Part shown: positions 18,541 to 28,906 of the stretch, piece by piece
Position numbering within the stretch: the stretch's first letter is position 1
How the letters are laid out: every line of letters begins with the position of its first letter
NCBI GenBank assembly: GCA_035561515.1
Contig: DATMXP010000019.1
Coordinates: 148,782 to 212,781, forward strand
Length of the DNA stretch: 64,000 nucleotides
From: Terriglobales bacterium
GTDB taxonomy: Bacteria; Acidobacteriota; Terriglobia; Terriglobales; Acidobacteriaceae
Direction: 5' to 3'
Notes under the pieces: model-generated
The model's input: only the letters and a program-made list of their open reading frames with translations
The model's database searches: none
What the model was told of the DNA's origin: nothing
Translations under genes and position numbers: made by a program

Positions 18541-20385
18541 ATGTCCATGAACGAAGTGCGAAAAGACCCGGTCTGCGGAATGATTGTTCTGTCGGAAAGC
18601 AGCCTGTCACTGGTTTGGAACGGAGAACCCGTCCTGTTCTGCTCCGAGTACTGCCGCGCCAAGTTTCAGCAAAACCCCGACCGCTATGCTACCGCTATGG
18701 CCGTCTCTGCTCCAGATGACGCCAAGGAAAAAAGGCGTGTCGCTTACTTTTCGATGGAAGTGGCGCTCGATCATGAAATACCAACCTACTCAGGCGGACT
18801 CGGTGTGCTGGCCGGAGACATGCTGCGTAGTTGTGCTGACCTCAGCGTTCCGGTGGTCGGGGTCAGCATCCTGTGGCGTCAGGGCTACTTCGACCAATTC
18901 CTTGACGAAAATGGACGACAACACGAACGTCCGGTGAACTTCGAACCCAACCTGCGGCTCCAGCCTCTTCATGCAAGGGTGGTGGTTACAGTTGAGGGCC
19001 GCATGGTTCGGATTCGCGCTTGGCATTACCAGATCATTGGCCGCTCCGGTTCCGTTGTCCCAATTATTCTGCTTGATACCGATTTCGAAGAGAACAGCGA
19101 ATACGATCGAAGTCTCACGCGACATCTCTATGGCGGAGATCAGGATTACCGACTGGCACAGGAGATTGTGCTCGGAATCGGTGGCGTCAGAATGCTCAGT
19201 GCATTGGGTTACCACGGGATTCAGCGCTTCCATATGAACGAAGGCCACGCTGGTCTGTTGGTTCTGGAACTGATGAACTGGCAAGGTGGTTCTGAGCCGG
19301 CAGAATGGGATTTTGAAGGGGTAAGACAGCGGTGCATCTTCACCACCCACACGCCTGTACCCGCTGGCCACGACCAATTTGATTACCAAGCGGTCGAGCG
19401 CATCCTTGGCCCAACCGTTCCATTCGAGGTTATCCGCATGCTCGGCGGCCGCGACCGACTAAATATGACGTGGCTCGGTCTCAACCTAAGCCGTTATGTC
19501 AATGGTGTAGCGCAGCGACACGAAGAAGTTTCCCGCGAAATGTTCCCCGGCTACCCAATTCAACACATCACGAACGGAGTTCACTCGGCGACTTGGACCT
19601 GTGACAGCTTTCGCCGGCTCTTTGATGAATGGATTCCAGGTTGGGCCAGCGATCCCGCTATGCTTCGCAAAGCTTTGAATATCCCTAACGAAAAGATATG
19701 GGACGCACATCTGGAGGCAAAGTCCCGCCTCTTGGAACATGTTCGGCTACGGACGGGACGTTCCTTGAAGCCGGAAACGTTAACCATCGGATTCGCACGC
19801 CGCGCGACTGCGTACAAGCGTGCCGATCTGGTGTTTAGTGACGTTGCACGCCTGGCGGAAATCGCGAGACTGGCCGGGCCAGTACAGTTTGTATTCGCCG
19901 GCAAAGCCCACCCGCGAGACGAGGGAGGCAAGCAACTGATTGAAAATATTGTTGCCGTATCTCGAAAGGTCGCGCGAGACATCAACGTTGTGTATTTGGA
20001 GAACTATGACTTGGAGCAAGCAAAACTGTTGGTCTCTGGCGTGGATCTGTGGCTCAACACCCCGCAGCGTCCGCTGGAAGCCTCCGGTACCTCGGGAATG
20101 AAGGCGGCTCACAACGGTGTTCCCAGTTTCAGCACCCTCGACGGCTGGTGGATTGAAGGTCACATTGAAGGCGTTACGGGTTGGTCCATCGGTCGAGCAG
20201 ATACAACACCGGACCGCGATGCGGAAGATCTGCTCAAGAAACTGGAAGCCATTATCGTGCCAACGTTTTACTTCCTGCGAGCTCAGTGGATTGATGTCAT
20301 GCGCCACACGATCGCGTTGAATGCCTCCTACTTCAACACGCATCGAATGGTGCAACAGTATGTGACTAACGCGTACTTGGGCTGA
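18541..20385 (+). CDS. Alpha-glucan phosphorylase with N-terminal YHS domain
   Basis: About 614 residues. Residues 3-50 form a YHS-type metal-binding unit (DPVCGM with Cys12, then LFCSEYCRAKF). From about residue 60 follows the short alpha-glucan phosphorylase type: RVAYFSMEVALDHEIPTYSGG, FHMNEGHAG, TTHTPVPAGHDQF, and the PLP site GTSGMKAAHNG with Lys521, then LDGWWIEG. It releases glucose-1-phosphate from alpha-glucan and works with GlgX (21476-23557). The start 18541 is chosen because it begins directly before the YHS domain; the frame is open further upstream. Confidence 0.88.
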   Translation: MSMNEVRKDPVCGMIVLSESSLSLVWNGEPVLFCSEYCRAKFQQNPDRYATAMAVSAPDDAKEKRRVAYFSMEVALDHEIPTYSGGLGVLAGDMLRSCADLSVPVVGVSILWRQGYFDQFLDENGRQHERPVNFEPNLRLQPLHARVVVTVEGRMVRIRAWHYQIIGRSGSVVPIILLDTDFEENSEYDRSLTRHLYGGDQDYRLAQEIVLGIGGVRMLSALGYHGIQRFHMNEGHAGLLVLELMNWQGGSEPAEWDFEGVRQRCIFTTHTPVPAGHDQFDYQAVERILGPTVPFEVIRMLGGRDRLNMTWLGLNLSRYVNGVAQRHEEVSREMFPGYPIQHITNGVHSATWTCDSFRRLFDEWIPGWASDPAMLRKALNIPNEKIWDAHLEAKSRLLEHVRLRTGRSLKPETLTIGFARRATAYKRADLVFSDVARLAEIARLAGPVQFVFAGKAHPRDEGGKQLIENIVAVSRKVARDINVVYLENYDLEQAKLLVSGVDLWLNTPQRPLEASGTSGMKAAHNGVPSFSTLDGWWIEGHIEGVTGWSIGRADTTPDRDAEDLLKKLEAIIVPTFYFLRAQWIDVMRHTIALNASYFNTHRMVQQYVTNAYLG

Positions 20386-20440
20386 ACAGCATGAAGAGTA
20401 CTTCGCAAGCCAGCAATATGAATATTTGGTGGCCGAGTCG

Positions 20441-21424
20441 ATGACGGGTAATCATTGGGCACACGCTCTTAAAATACGACGGTTTAGATTCGTTTCATGT
20501 CGTAAGTGTATCGTCGCTGGAAAGCGCTGGTGGGCACTTCTAGGTTTCATTTGGCTGTGGTGTCTACCTCTTTTTGCGGCGGGGCCGGCGGTGCTGATCG
20601 TGGTTGCCCACCCCGATGATGAATCGTGTTTCGCTTCCACCACCTATCGTATTGCCAAGGAACTGGGCGGCGATGTCGATGAACTTGTGATCACGAACGG
20701 GGAAGGTGGATATCGATATTCCACTCTGGCCGAAACTTACTACGGTTTACCGCTCACACCGCTCGGCTCGGGACGTACACGACTGGCGGAGATTCGCAAG
20801 CAGGAGCTGTTGAACGCCGGTCGAATCCTCGGTATTCGGGAATTCTTTTTCTTCGGGCAACCTGATCTTGGCTACACTGAGAATATTCAAGAAGCGTTGG
20901 CGGCCTGGGATCAACAACTGATCGCGCAGCGGCTGAACCAAATCTTGACAAACCGGCATTACGATTTTGTCCTGACACTGTTTCCGAATGCCGGAACACA
21001 TGGCCACCACAAGGCAGCCACCATGTTCGCCCTGCAATCAGTCGCCAGCTTGCCAGGGCCGAAACCAGTTGTCTTAGGTTGCCAGAACTCATCGCCGCAG
21101 ACAGAAGGAAAGCTGCAATGGACGATTGCCAAAGGTATGCCTCCAGCGCCGCTCGTTGATTCCTCTCCTTTCACCTTCGATCGGACTTCGAAATTCGGTT
21201 TCCGGGATGGCCTCAATTATCAAATTATCGCCAACTGGGAAATTGCTGAACATAAGTCTCAGGGACGTCTCCAGGCTGATATCAATCGCTACGAACGAGA
21301 AGAATTTCTCATATTTGATGTGTCCGGCCCCAAAGCGCTCGCTAAGACACGCCGCCTCTTCGAGCAGCTCGCACCAATATTAGCTACGGCCGGCGAACCG
21401 GACAATGAACGTAAGAGTCAATAA
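20441..21424 (+). CDS. PIG-L family deacetylase
   Basis: About 327 residues. A hydrophobic segment (WWALLGFIWLWCLPLFAAG) is followed by VVAHPDDES, the Zn-binding AHPDDE motif of the PIG-L/LmbE family, and HGHHKA with the third ligand His. It hydrolyses N-acetyl groups of sugars or related compounds; the exact substrate is not evident. An in-frame GTG at 20426 could also be used. It lies between two glucan genes. Confidence 0.86.
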   Translation: MTGNHWAHALKIRRFRFVSCRKCIVAGKRWWALLGFIWLWCLPLFAAGPAVLIVVAHPDDESCFASTTYRIAKELGGDVDELVITNGEGGYRYSTLAETYYGLPLTPLGSGRTRLAEIRKQELLNAGRILGIREFFFFGQPDLGYTENIQEALAAWDQQLIAQRLNQILTNRHYDFVLTLFPNAGTHGHHKAATMFALQSVASLPGPKPVVLGCQNSSPQTEGKLQWTIAKGMPPAPLVDSSPFTFDRTSKFGFRDGLNYQIIANWEIAEHKSQGRLQADINRYEREEFLIFDVSGPKALAKTRRLFEQLAPILATAGEPDNERKSQ

Positions 21425-21475
21425 ATGCGGTGGTTGCAGGAAAAGCAAAGTTGCGAGCTCGCTACAGAGGTCTAG

Positions 21476-23557
21476 ATGCGTGATTGGTTTGCTCAGGAAG
21501 GGTCTCCGTCTCCGCTGGGAGTTACTTGGATAGAGCGGGAGGCTGCTTACAACTTTGCGCTGTATTCGAAACATGCGACCGCGGTTACCCTCCTGCTTTA
21601 TTCCGAGCTCGATCTCTCAATCCCGACCTATGAGTACAAGTTGGATTCTAATGCGAACAAGTCTGGCCGGATCTGGCATTGTCGTTTGCCGAGAAGCGCT
21701 TTCCGTGATGCCCGCTACTACGCATACAGGGTAATGGGACCAGGCCAGCCTGAACTGGGGCATCGCTTCGACGCGCAAAAGGTTCTACTCGATCCGTATG
21801 CCCGATGCGTCTGCTTTCCTACTCGGTTCAGCCGTAGAGCGGCATCTCAACCTGGGGCGAATGGGGGCATGGCTCCACTCGGCCTTATCGCGACAGAACC
21901 CGAAGATCGTTCGCCGGGCGATATCACACCGATGCATACATCGGATCTGGTGATCTATGAATTGCATGTACGAGGATTCACGCGTCGCAACAACTCCGGA
22001 GTGGCGCCTGCCCATCGCGGCACGTTTCTGGGAATTGTCGATAAGATTCCCTATCTAAAAGATCTCGGTGTCACCGCGGTTGAGTTGCTGCCGGTCATGC
22101 AACAAGACCCACAAGAAGGCAGCTACTGGGGATACATGCCGCTGAATCTCTTTTCTCCTCATCACGAGTATGCGAGTGCCGAAAAGCCGTTCGATGCGCT
22201 CAAAGAATTCCGCCTGATGGTTAAGGCGTTACATGCTGCAGGGATCGAAGTGTTGCTGGACGTTGTCTACAACCACACGGCCGAAGGAAACGAAAATGGA
22301 CCCATGTACAGCTTTCGTGGAATCGACAACACGACGTATTACCTGCTCGAACAGCATCGTCGTAGTTATCGTAACGACAGCGGCACGGGAAACACTTTGA
22401 ATTGCGGCAACCCATATGTAAGAAAGATGATCCTGGATAGCATGCGTTTCTGGCGAGGCCAGATGCATGTCGATGGGTTTCGGTTTGATCTTGCTTCCAT
22501 CTTCACAAGGAACGAGGACGGTACCATTAATCTGTCCGATCCTCCCGTCATTGCGGAAATCAGTGGCACTCCGGAGTTGGAGAAATTGAGGTTGATTGCA
22601 GAGGCTTGGGACCCGGCGACGTACCAACTCGGGCGTAACTTTCCAGGAATTTCATGGCTGCAATGGAACGGGCAATTTCGTGATGATATACGCGCATTTG
22701 TAAGAGGCGACCCGGGCATGATTCCGAGCTTGATGTCTCGACTGTACGGAAGCTGTGATTTGTTTCCCGACGACCTCATGAGTGCTTACCGGCCCTATCA
22801 GAGTGTGAACTTCGTAACCTCTCATGACGGTTTCTCCCTTTACGATCTGGTGTCGTACAACGAAAAGCGCAACCAAGCCAACGGCCATCGAAATTGCGAC
22901 GGGACCGACTACAACGTAAGCTGGAATTGCGGTTGGGAGGGAGACGACGGCGTCCCGGATGCGGTGATGGCTCTGCGGAAGCAACAGATCAAGAATTTTT
23001 GCACTCTGTTGTTGCTGTCCAATGGAACGCCAATGTTCTGTGCGGGCGACGAGTTCATGAACACGCAGAGTGGCAATAACAATCCTTACAACCAGGACAA
23101 CGAAACTACCTGGTTGGACTGGGATAGACTTGCGAAAAACCGGGACATGTTTCGCTTCTTCAAGAACATGATTGCTTTTCGTAAGGCTCATCCTTCCATT
23201 TGCCGCAGCCGCTATTGGCGCGACGATGTCCGATGGTACGGGGTGGCCGGTGTCCCTGACCTCTCCCCTGATTCTCGTTGTGTAGCGTTCTTTCTCGATG
23301 GCACCGCGTGCGAGGCTGCCGATCTTTACGTGATGGTCAACGGCAGTTCGACGCCGGTGACCTTCGCCATTCAAGTGAGAGACGAGGACGATTGGAAACG
23401 GGCAGTTGACACCAGTTTGCCGAGCCCGCTCGACATATGTGAACCAGGCGAAGAGGCGCCAATCGGTGCCCCGCAATATCTTGTTCGTACCCGATCAGTT
23501 GTTGTTTTGACGAGATTCCGGACATTGGGCGATAATCCGTTCCCATCGATGATGTGA
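21476..23557 (+). CDS. glgX: Glycogen debranching enzyme
   Basis: 693 residues, full length for GlgX/isoamylase (GH13). N-terminal CBM48 (SPLGVTWIEREAAYNFALYSKHA), then the catalytic barrel with VDGFRFDLASIF (nucleophile Asp), AEAWDPATYQLG (acid/base Glu region) and SHDGFSLYDLVSYNEKRN (transition-state Asp). It cleaves alpha-1,6 branches after phosphorylase action and therefore complements the enzyme at 18541-20385. Confidence 0.95.
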   Translation: MRDWFAQEGSPSPLGVTWIEREAAYNFALYSKHATAVTLLLYSELDLSIPTYEYKLDSNANKSGRIWHCRLPRSAFRDARYYAYRVMGPGQPELGHRFDAQKVLLDPYARCVCFPTRFSRRAASQPGANGGMAPLGLIATEPEDRSPGDITPMHTSDLVIYELHVRGFTRRNNSGVAPAHRGTFLGIVDKIPYLKDLGVTAVELLPVMQQDPQEGSYWGYMPLNLFSPHHEYASAEKPFDALKEFRLMVKALHAAGIEVLLDVVYNHTAEGNENGPMYSFRGIDNTTYYLLEQHRRSYRNDSGTGNTLNCGNPYVRKMILDSMRFWRGQMHVDGFRFDLASIFTRNEDGTINLSDPPVIAEISGTPELEKLRLIAEAWDPATYQLGRNFPGISWLQWNGQFRDDIRAFVRGDPGMIPSLMSRLYGSCDLFPDDLMSAYRPYQSVNFVTSHDGFSLYDLVSYNEKRNQANGHRNCDGTDYNVSWNCGWEGDDGVPDAVMALRKQQIKNFCTLLLLSNGTPMFCAGDEFMNTQSGNNNPYNQDNETTWLDWDRLAKNRDMFRFFKNMIAFRKAHPSICRSRYWRDDVRWYGVAGVPDLSPDSRCVAFFLDGTACEAADLYVMVNGSSTPVTFAIQVRDEDDWKRAVDTSLPSPLDICEPGEEAPIGAPQYLVRTRSVVVLTRFRTLGDNPFPSMM

Positions 23558-23570
23558 GGGGCGTCACATC
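23551..23570 (+). terminator. Hairpin at the end of glgX
   Basis: Perfect seven-base stem GATGTGA/TCACATC with a six-base loop, overlapping the glgX stop codon. There is no T-run behind it, so it may be weak as a terminator or act in mRNA stability. Confidence 0.3.
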
Positions 23571-23643
23571 CCGCTGTGATTAGACACATGGAGGGCCAGT
23601 TCGGCTAGACGTAAAGTCTACCTTACTTGACTATCATTGGGGC

Positions 23644-24786
23644 ATGCACATGAGCACTGGGTTGCGGCCACGAACCTGGAAATTGGCAGTTTTGTACGCC
23701 GGCATCGTGGGAATTTCGATTCTTCACTACCTGACCCCGACCAGCTACATGTGGCTGCATCCTCTATATGCGAGCGCCTACTATTTCCCGCTCATCGTGA
23801 TAGCGCTGACCTGGGGCTGGAGAGCAGGCCTCGCTGCCGCATGCCTGACGACCATCCTGTACACACCGCATGTCCTGCACGCGTGGGCCGGCGAGCATGA
23901 AGAGTACATGGTCTCCCAGTTGATCGAAATGGCGATGTTTCTTGCCGTTACCGTCACGGCTGGGATTTTAGCTGACTATGAACGTCGGCAGCGCAAGAGA
24001 ATCGAAGAGACAGCAGTGCAGTTGGCACGGCTAAATCGCCAGCTTAGCGACGCATTTGAGCAATTGCACCGCTCGGAACGACTCTCCACCCTCGGCGAAC
24101 TCGCCGCAGGGTTGGCTCACGAAATTCGCAACCCGCTGGGTTCGGTCGAAGGAGCCCTCCGCATCGTCTCCCGGCCACAACTGCCTGATGAGACGCGCCA
24201 GGAATTCTCGACTCTCGCGCTGAGCGAAGCCGAACGCTTAAAAGGACTGGTTTCAAGTTTTCTGGATTTTGCGCGCTCTCCGGCGTCACACCGGATTCCA
24301 ACCTCCTCGCAGCAGTTGCTGATCTCGATTGAACGCCTGGTCGCGGAAACAGCCGGTATGTCCGGCGTGAAGGTTCACACGGAAGCCCATGCAGACCTTC
24401 CTGACATTCTGGTCGACCCACAACAGATCAAGCAGGTCCTACTCAACCTGGCCCTCAACGCCATCCAAGCCATGCCAAACGGAGGCAATCTCATTCTCGA
24501 AGCCAGGGTCGACGGACAAGTCGTGATCTTCGAGGTTCAGGACGAGGGCGTTGGGATTGCAGAAGAGAACATAGGGAAGATCTTTGATCCGTTTTACACT
24601 ACCCGTCCCAATGGCACGGGATTGGGACTGTCGATTGCGAAGCGAATTGTGACTGAACACGGCGGTCGAATTCAGGTGCGGAGGAATTCTCATCGCGGAA
24701 TGAGCTTCTCGATCGAGCTTCCTTATCGCGCTTCCTCAGCAGCCACCACCTCTGCATCCGAAGAAGCCGTTCCATCGATGAGTTAA
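23644..24786 (+). CDS. Sensor histidine kinase, membrane bound
   Basis: 380 residues. The N-terminal 95 residues hold three or four hydrophobic segments (MASE/DUF4118-like arrangement), then a coiled coil (RIEETAVQLARLNRQLSDAFEQ), HisKA with LAHEIRNPLGS (phospho-acceptor His159) and an HATPase_c domain with NLALNAIQAMPNGG (N box) and GTGLGLSIAKRIV (G2 box). No response regulator is adjacent, so its partner is elsewhere. A paralogue is cut by the left window edge (1-747). Confidence 0.92.
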   Translation: MHMSTGLRPRTWKLAVLYAGIVGISILHYLTPTSYMWLHPLYASAYYFPLIVIALTWGWRAGLAAACLTTILYTPHVLHAWAGEHEEYMVSQLIEMAMFLAVTVTAGILADYERRQRKRIEETAVQLARLNRQLSDAFEQLHRSERLSTLGELAAGLAHEIRNPLGSVEGALRIVSRPQLPDETRQEFSTLALSEAERLKGLVSSFLDFARSPASHRIPTSSQQLLISIERLVAETAGMSGVKVHTEAHADLPDILVDPQQIKQVLLNLALNAIQAMPNGGNLILEARVDGQVVIFEVQDEGVGIAEENIGKIFDPFYTTRPNGTGLGLSIAKRIVTEHGGRIQVRRNSHRGMSFSIELPYRASSAATTSASEEAVPSMS

Positions 24787-25254
24787 TTACGCTCCTAGGG
24801 TTTCTCGGTTATTACGGCCCTCTCCGCCCTTTTGCCCCGCGAATGTTAATCTCGCCTGAATATCGTCGAGGAAGCGCGTTCACACGCGCTGTTCTTGGTC
24901 GATACGTCCATCGACTTCTAGACCACTGGAACTGGTCGAATCGGTCTGCGGTTCTATTCTTTGCTAAACGTTCGGATGAAACAATTGCGAACCACTCCGC
25001 GCCTGGTTCTCCGTTTGGCACGATAAGTGCCCAGTCAGAAAGCCAGAAGTAGGACTATACGAGGAGAAGGCTGATCCGGCTCGCCAGGCTGTTATGAGAT
25101 GAGGCAGCGGACCAGATGTGGTGTCTGAAATTGTCCAGCAGTTGCCTTAAATCGGGCAGCCAACGCCGCACTTGTTGCTGCTTCCGCGCAAATGTCGCGA
25201 GTGAACCGGATCGCTTGGAGTGGCTCAATCTCTAATGTGAACTGAAGGAGTCTC
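24787..25254. other. Intergenic region, no gene recognised
   Basis: This stretch lies between the kinase and the bc-complex cluster. I see no RNA gene or strong inverted repeat. It should contain the promoter for the cytochrome operon; AAGGAG sits just before the ATG at 25255. Confidence 0.4.
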
Positions 25255-25575
25255 ATGAAGCATATTCCCCTTTCTGTTTTTCTCATGATCCTGATTGTAA
25301 GCAGTGCTGCAACGGCTCAGTCGTCCGCCCCCGAGGCGATTTACAAAACAAAGTGCGCCATGTGCCACGGGCCGGACGGGTCGGCTAAAACCCCAATGGC
25401 ACAGAAACTTGGCATCAAGTCCTTTCAATCGCCTGAGATTCAAAACCAGTCTGATGCTGAGTTGAAGCGGGCGATTGCCCAAGGGAAGAACAAGATGCCG
25501 GCATTCGGTAAGTCACTTACCGAAGAGCAAATTGCTGGACTTCTAAAACATATTCGCGAACTCGGCAAGAAATAG
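25255..25575 (+). CDS. Small periplasmic mono-haem cytochrome c
   Basis: 106 residues. Signal peptide to TAQS, then one haem site CAMCH, a Met ligand candidate in KNKMPAFG, and a class-I-like ending (TEEQIAGLLKHIREL). It probably shuttles electrons to or from the bc-type complex encoded directly downstream. Confidence 0.93.
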   Translation: MKHIPLSVFLMILIVSSAATAQSSAPEAIYKTKCAMCHGPDGSAKTPMAQKLGIKSFQSPEIQNQSDAELKRAIAQGKNKMPAFGKSLTEEQIAGLLKHIRELGKK

Positions 25576-25589
25576 GTCCGGAGCGTCGT

Positions 25590-26051
25590 ATGTCCTTCGA
25601 AAATCCTGTGTCTCCGACGTTGCCGCGCCGAAGATTTGTTGAAGTAATACTCGGAAGCGGGCTGTTCGCGACTCTGCTGTCGTTCATTTACCCAATTCTC
25701 AAGTACCTCGTTCCTCCCAAATTGCCCGACTTGGGAAAGGATGCGATCGTCGCGGCCCGAGTCTCCGAGATTAAGCCGAATGAGGGCAAGATCTTCCGGT
25801 TTGGCAGCAAGCCTGGACTGTTGATCCAAACCTCGACTGGGGAATATCACGCCATGTCGGCCGTCTGTACACACTTGGGTTGCACGGTCCAATATCGCAG
25901 CGACTTGCGCCAGGTGTGGTGCGCTTGCCACAACGGCATGTATGACATCAACGGGCGTAATGTCTCCGGCCCTCCTCCTCGGCCCCTCGAGGCCTTTGAA
26001 GTTCAAGTACGCGGGGACGAGATCTTCGTGCGTCGTAAGTTGGAGGCTTGA
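25590..26051 (+). CDS. Rieske iron-sulfur subunit of cytochrome bc-type complex
   Basis: 153 residues. N-terminal membrane anchor (about 18-38) and a Rieske domain with CTHLGC (ligands Cys93 and His95) and CACH (Cys111 and His114); Cys98 and Cys113 would form the usual disulfide. It starts 15 bases after the cytochrome c gene and precedes cytochrome b by four bases, so the three are one transcript. It transfers electrons from quinol to the cytochrome c acceptors. Confidence 0.93.
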   Translation: MSFENPVSPTLPRRRFVEVILGSGLFATLLSFIYPILKYLVPPKLPDLGKDAIVAARVSEIKPNEGKIFRFGSKPGLLIQTSTGEYHAMSAVCTHLGCTVQYRSDLRQVWCACHNGMYDINGRNVSGPPPRPLEAFEVQVRGDEIFVRRKLEA

Positions 26052-26055
26052 ACGG

Positions 26056-27141
26056 ATGAGACTGTTCTCACGTGTTCGACAGTGGGTGGATGAAAGATTC
26101 GGCTGGGAAGAACTGACCGCTCCTCTACGGAAAAAGACCGTACCGGTACATCGTTATTCGCACTGGTACTTCCTTGGCGGAATCACCCTGTTCCTGTTTG
26201 TGATTCAGGTGATTACCGGCGCGCTTCTCCTGCTGTACTACCGTCCCGGTGCTAACGAGGCCTTCGAGAGCGTCCAGTTCATCATGACCAAGGTGGAGTT
26301 TGGCTGGCTGGTGCGATCGATCCACTCATGGTCGGCAAACCTGATGATATTTACCGCATTCGCCCACCTGTTCAGCGTGCTGTTCCTCAAGGCTTATCGA
26401 AAGCCGAGAGAACTGACTTGGATCAGCGGAATGCTATTGCTGTTCATCGTCTTGGGATTTGGCTTCAGCGGCTACCTGCTTCCATGGAATACGTTGGCGT
26501 ATTTTGCGACGAAAGTTGGGACCGAGATTCCTGGACAAATCCCGGTCCTTGGAAGACCGATTGTAGTCTTCCTTCGCGGCGGCGAAGACGTTACCGGCGC
26601 AACCCTGAATCGCCTATTCGGTTTTCATGTCGCGGTCCTCCCTGGTATTTCCACCTTGCTCCTCCTGCTGCATCTCGGGCTCATCCAGTGGTTTGGAATC
26701 AGTGTGCCGCCGAAAGTGGAACCGGAATGGAAGCAGCTGCCTGTTTCACGCCGCGAAATGCGATTTTTCCCAAACTTTGCATTGCGCGAACTGATGGCTT
26801 GGTACGTGGCGCTGGCGGTTCTCGGCGCTCTTGCAGCTCTGTTCCCGTGGAATCTTGGCGAAAAAGCGGACCCGTTCGCACCAGCCCCGGCTGGCATTAA
26901 GCCGGAATGGTACTTCCTGTTCATGTTCCAGTCGCTAAAACTGATTCCCGCCAAGATCCTCGGAATAGACGGCGAGATGATTGGAGTCCTCGGCTTCGGC
27001 TTGCTCGCCACGCTTGCCATCCTATTGCCATTTCTCGACCGCGAAACACCAATCAATACAAGACGCTGGGTCACCAGCCTGGGAGCCGTGGCTCTTGTGT
27101 ACATGGTGGTGATGAGCTTCTACGGGCACTTTGCGAAGTGA
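26056..27141 (+). CDS. Cytochrome b of bc-type complex (b6 plus subunit IV fused)
   Basis: 361 residues with about eight transmembrane segments. Haem ligand His residues are visible in [11 protein letters not shown] and in the GFHVAVLPG segment; [10 protein letters not shown] is a typical cytochrome b stretch and [11 protein letters not shown] the subunit-IV-type PEWY quinol site. It forms the quinol-oxidising core with the Rieske protein upstream. ATG 26056 with GAACGG upstream follows the Rieske stop by four bases. Confidence 0.93.
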   Translation: MRLFSRVRQWVDERFGWEELTAPLRKKTVPVHRYSHWYFLGGITLFLFVIQVITGALLLLYYRPGANEAFESVQFIMTKVEFGWLVRSIHSWSANLMIFTAFAHLFSVLFLKAYRKPRELTWISGMLLLFIVLGFGFSGYLLPWNTLAYFATKVGTEIPGQIPVLGRPIVVFLRGGEDVTGATLNRLFGFHVAVLPGISTLLLLLHLGLIQWFGISVPPKVEPEWKQLPVSRREMRFFPNFALRELMAWYVALAVLGALAALFPWNLGEKADPFAPAPAGIKPEWYFLFMFQSLKLIPAKILGIDGEMIGVLGFGLLATLAILLPFLDRETPINTRRWVTSLGAVALVYMVVMSFYGHFAK

Positions 27142-27147
27142 GGGGGC

Positions 27148-28440
27148 ATGAAATCTAGAGAGTGCAGTTACATACAGTATCGAAGAATTTTCGTCACGAT
27201 TGTCCGCCAGCTGATATTTCTGGCTTTGAGTAGTGCCGCGCTTTTGGCACAGCCCAAGAACTCCTGTCTCGTTTGCCATCAGAATCTTCCTGAACCTCTT
27301 GGAGTCACGGCCGAGAAGTTCAGCCAGGACATCCATTTCCAGAAAGGACTCACATGCGCCAGCTGCCACGGTGGCGATCCGAACAGTGATGATCCTGACA
27401 AGTCGATGAGCCGCGTTGCGCACTGGAAAGGAAAGATCGAGCGGCGACAAATCCCCCAGCTTTGCGCATCGTGCCATTCCGATGCCGAGTTGATGAAGAA
27501 ATACAATCCCAGCCTCCGGGTGGATCAATTCCAGCAGTACAAGACGAGTGTCCATGGAAAGAAGTGGGCAGCCGGGGATGTGAAAGTCGCTGTATGTACG
27601 GACTGTCATAGCGTCCATGATCTGCGCCCTCCAAGTGACCTACGGTCGACGGTTCATCCCACCACCGTCGCCACAACCTGCTCCCGTTGCCATGCCGATG
27701 CAGATTACATGAAGCCATATGGCATTCCAACCAACCAATTTACCGGATACAACAAGAGTGTCCACCACGATGCGATGGTCGTGCGCGGCGACTTGAGCGC
27801 CCCAACCTGTACCACTTGTCACGGGAACCACGGAGCAACACCTCCCGGTATCACCTCGGTTGCCAACGTCTGTTCAACTTGCCATGTATTTCAAGCACAG
27901 CTTTTCGAGAAAAGCCCCCACCAGGAGGTTTTTGCGGCGGCAGGATTCCCGGGATGCGTAACCTGCCACAGTAATCACGAAATCAAGCATCCAACAGATG
28001 AAATGATTGGCACAGGTAGCAAGGCGGTGTGCATCGAGTGTCACACGGACGGTGATGCCGGCTTTTTAGTGGCCGGGCAAATGAAGGCGAAGTTGAGCGA
28101 ACTCGATGCAGCTGTATCCAGATCTGCGTCCATACTTGCCACGGCTGAACGTGCTGGTATGGAGGTTGGTGAAGCCAAGCTGCAAGCCAGCCAAGCTCGC
28201 GATGCGCTCTTGAAATCGCGCGTGACGATCCATGCATTCGATTCCGCTCAGCTGGATTACGACATCCGACTCGGGATGAAATTGGCAGCCGAGACTTATG
28301 CTGCGGGTCAACGAGCCATGGCGGAGCGAAGATTCCGAAGAATGGGCTTGGGAATCTCGCTATTAGCAGTTGCCGTGGTACTGGTCGGATTGAGACTCTA
28401 CATCAGGCAGATCGAGTCGGAACAATCTCAGACTGATTGA
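27148..28440 (+). CDS. Membrane-anchored nine-haem cytochrome c
   Basis: 430 residues. Signal peptide or anchor near residues 20-36, then nine CxxCH haem motifs between about residues 40 and 300 (CLVCH, CASCH twice, CTDCH, CSRCH, CTTCH, CSTCH, CVTCH, CIECH), a helical region and one C-terminal transmembrane helix (residues ~395-415). It follows cytochrome b by seven bases and probably accepts electrons from the bc-type complex, handing them to periplasmic partners such as the decaheme protein at 31438-32358. Confidence 0.9.
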   Translation: MKSRECSYIQYRRIFVTIVRQLIFLALSSAALLAQPKNSCLVCHQNLPEPLGVTAEKFSQDIHFQKGLTCASCHGGDPNSDDPDKSMSRVAHWKGKIERRQIPQLCASCHSDAELMKKYNPSLRVDQFQQYKTSVHGKKWAAGDVKVAVCTDCHSVHDLRPPSDLRSTVHPTTVATTCSRCHADADYMKPYGIPTNQFTGYNKSVHHDAMVVRGDLSAPTCTTCHGNHGATPPGITSVANVCSTCHVFQAQLFEKSPHQEVFAAAGFPGCVTCHSNHEIKHPTDEMIGTGSKAVCIECHTDGDAGFLVAGQMKAKLSELDAAVSRSASILATAERAGMEVGEAKLQASQARDALLKSRVTIHAFDSAQLDYDIRLGMKLAAETYAAGQRAMAERRFRRMGLGISLLAVAVVLVGLRLYIRQIESEQSQTD

Positions 28441-28612
28441 ACATTAGCTGTGCAAGGCACGGGAACTAGCCTCATATTCGCCACCTGCGGCATGCGTGTC
28501 CCAATTTTCCAACGCCCGGGCTGCTAGCGCCTTCGAATAAGCTTCTGCCCATGCACATTTGTGTCCACGAATCCACCTCCCCGATTTCCATGGAAATTCG
28601 GGTTTCCTCAGC

Positions 28613-28906
28613 TCAGCGCATCCATAGCTCCCAATGCTTATACTCTCGCACGAACTGGTGAATCTCGTCAGGATTCTTTACATCCCGATCCTGCACTTCG
28701 GCAAAGCAAAGTTTGTTCTTACACTGAGGCGCCTGGCATTCGAGCTCGTGCATGAGCGCAAACTTCTGCGAACCTAGTTTCCCAAAGAACAATTCCAAAT
28801 ACCTCGCGGCCAGTTCTCGCGAGAGTTGCACACTGCCGCTACTACTCGAGGCATCAAATCTCCGCCCTAGCATTGCAGGAGTTTTCATCCGCTTGCAAAC
28901 TGTCAT
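28613..28906 (-). CDS. Possible small protein, unknown
   Basis: 97 residues on the minus strand in an otherwise empty 750-bp region between two cytochrome loci. The C-terminal half (CQAPQCKNKLCFAEVQDRDVKNPDEIHQFVREYKHWELWMR, taken in part) has a plausible composition with three Cys. No convincing ribosome binding site or family was found. The remainder of 28441-29190 contains nothing recognisable. Confidence 0.3.
   Translation of the reverse strand: MTVCKRMKTPAMLGRRFDASSSSGSVQLSRELAARYLELFFGKLGSQKFALMHELECQAPQCKNKLCFAEVQDRDVKNPDEIHQFVREYKHWELWMR

Noticed and set aside
22652..23476. Long antisense frame opposite glgX
   Set aside because: GlgX motifs on the plus strand are complete and the antisense product has no recognisable features.
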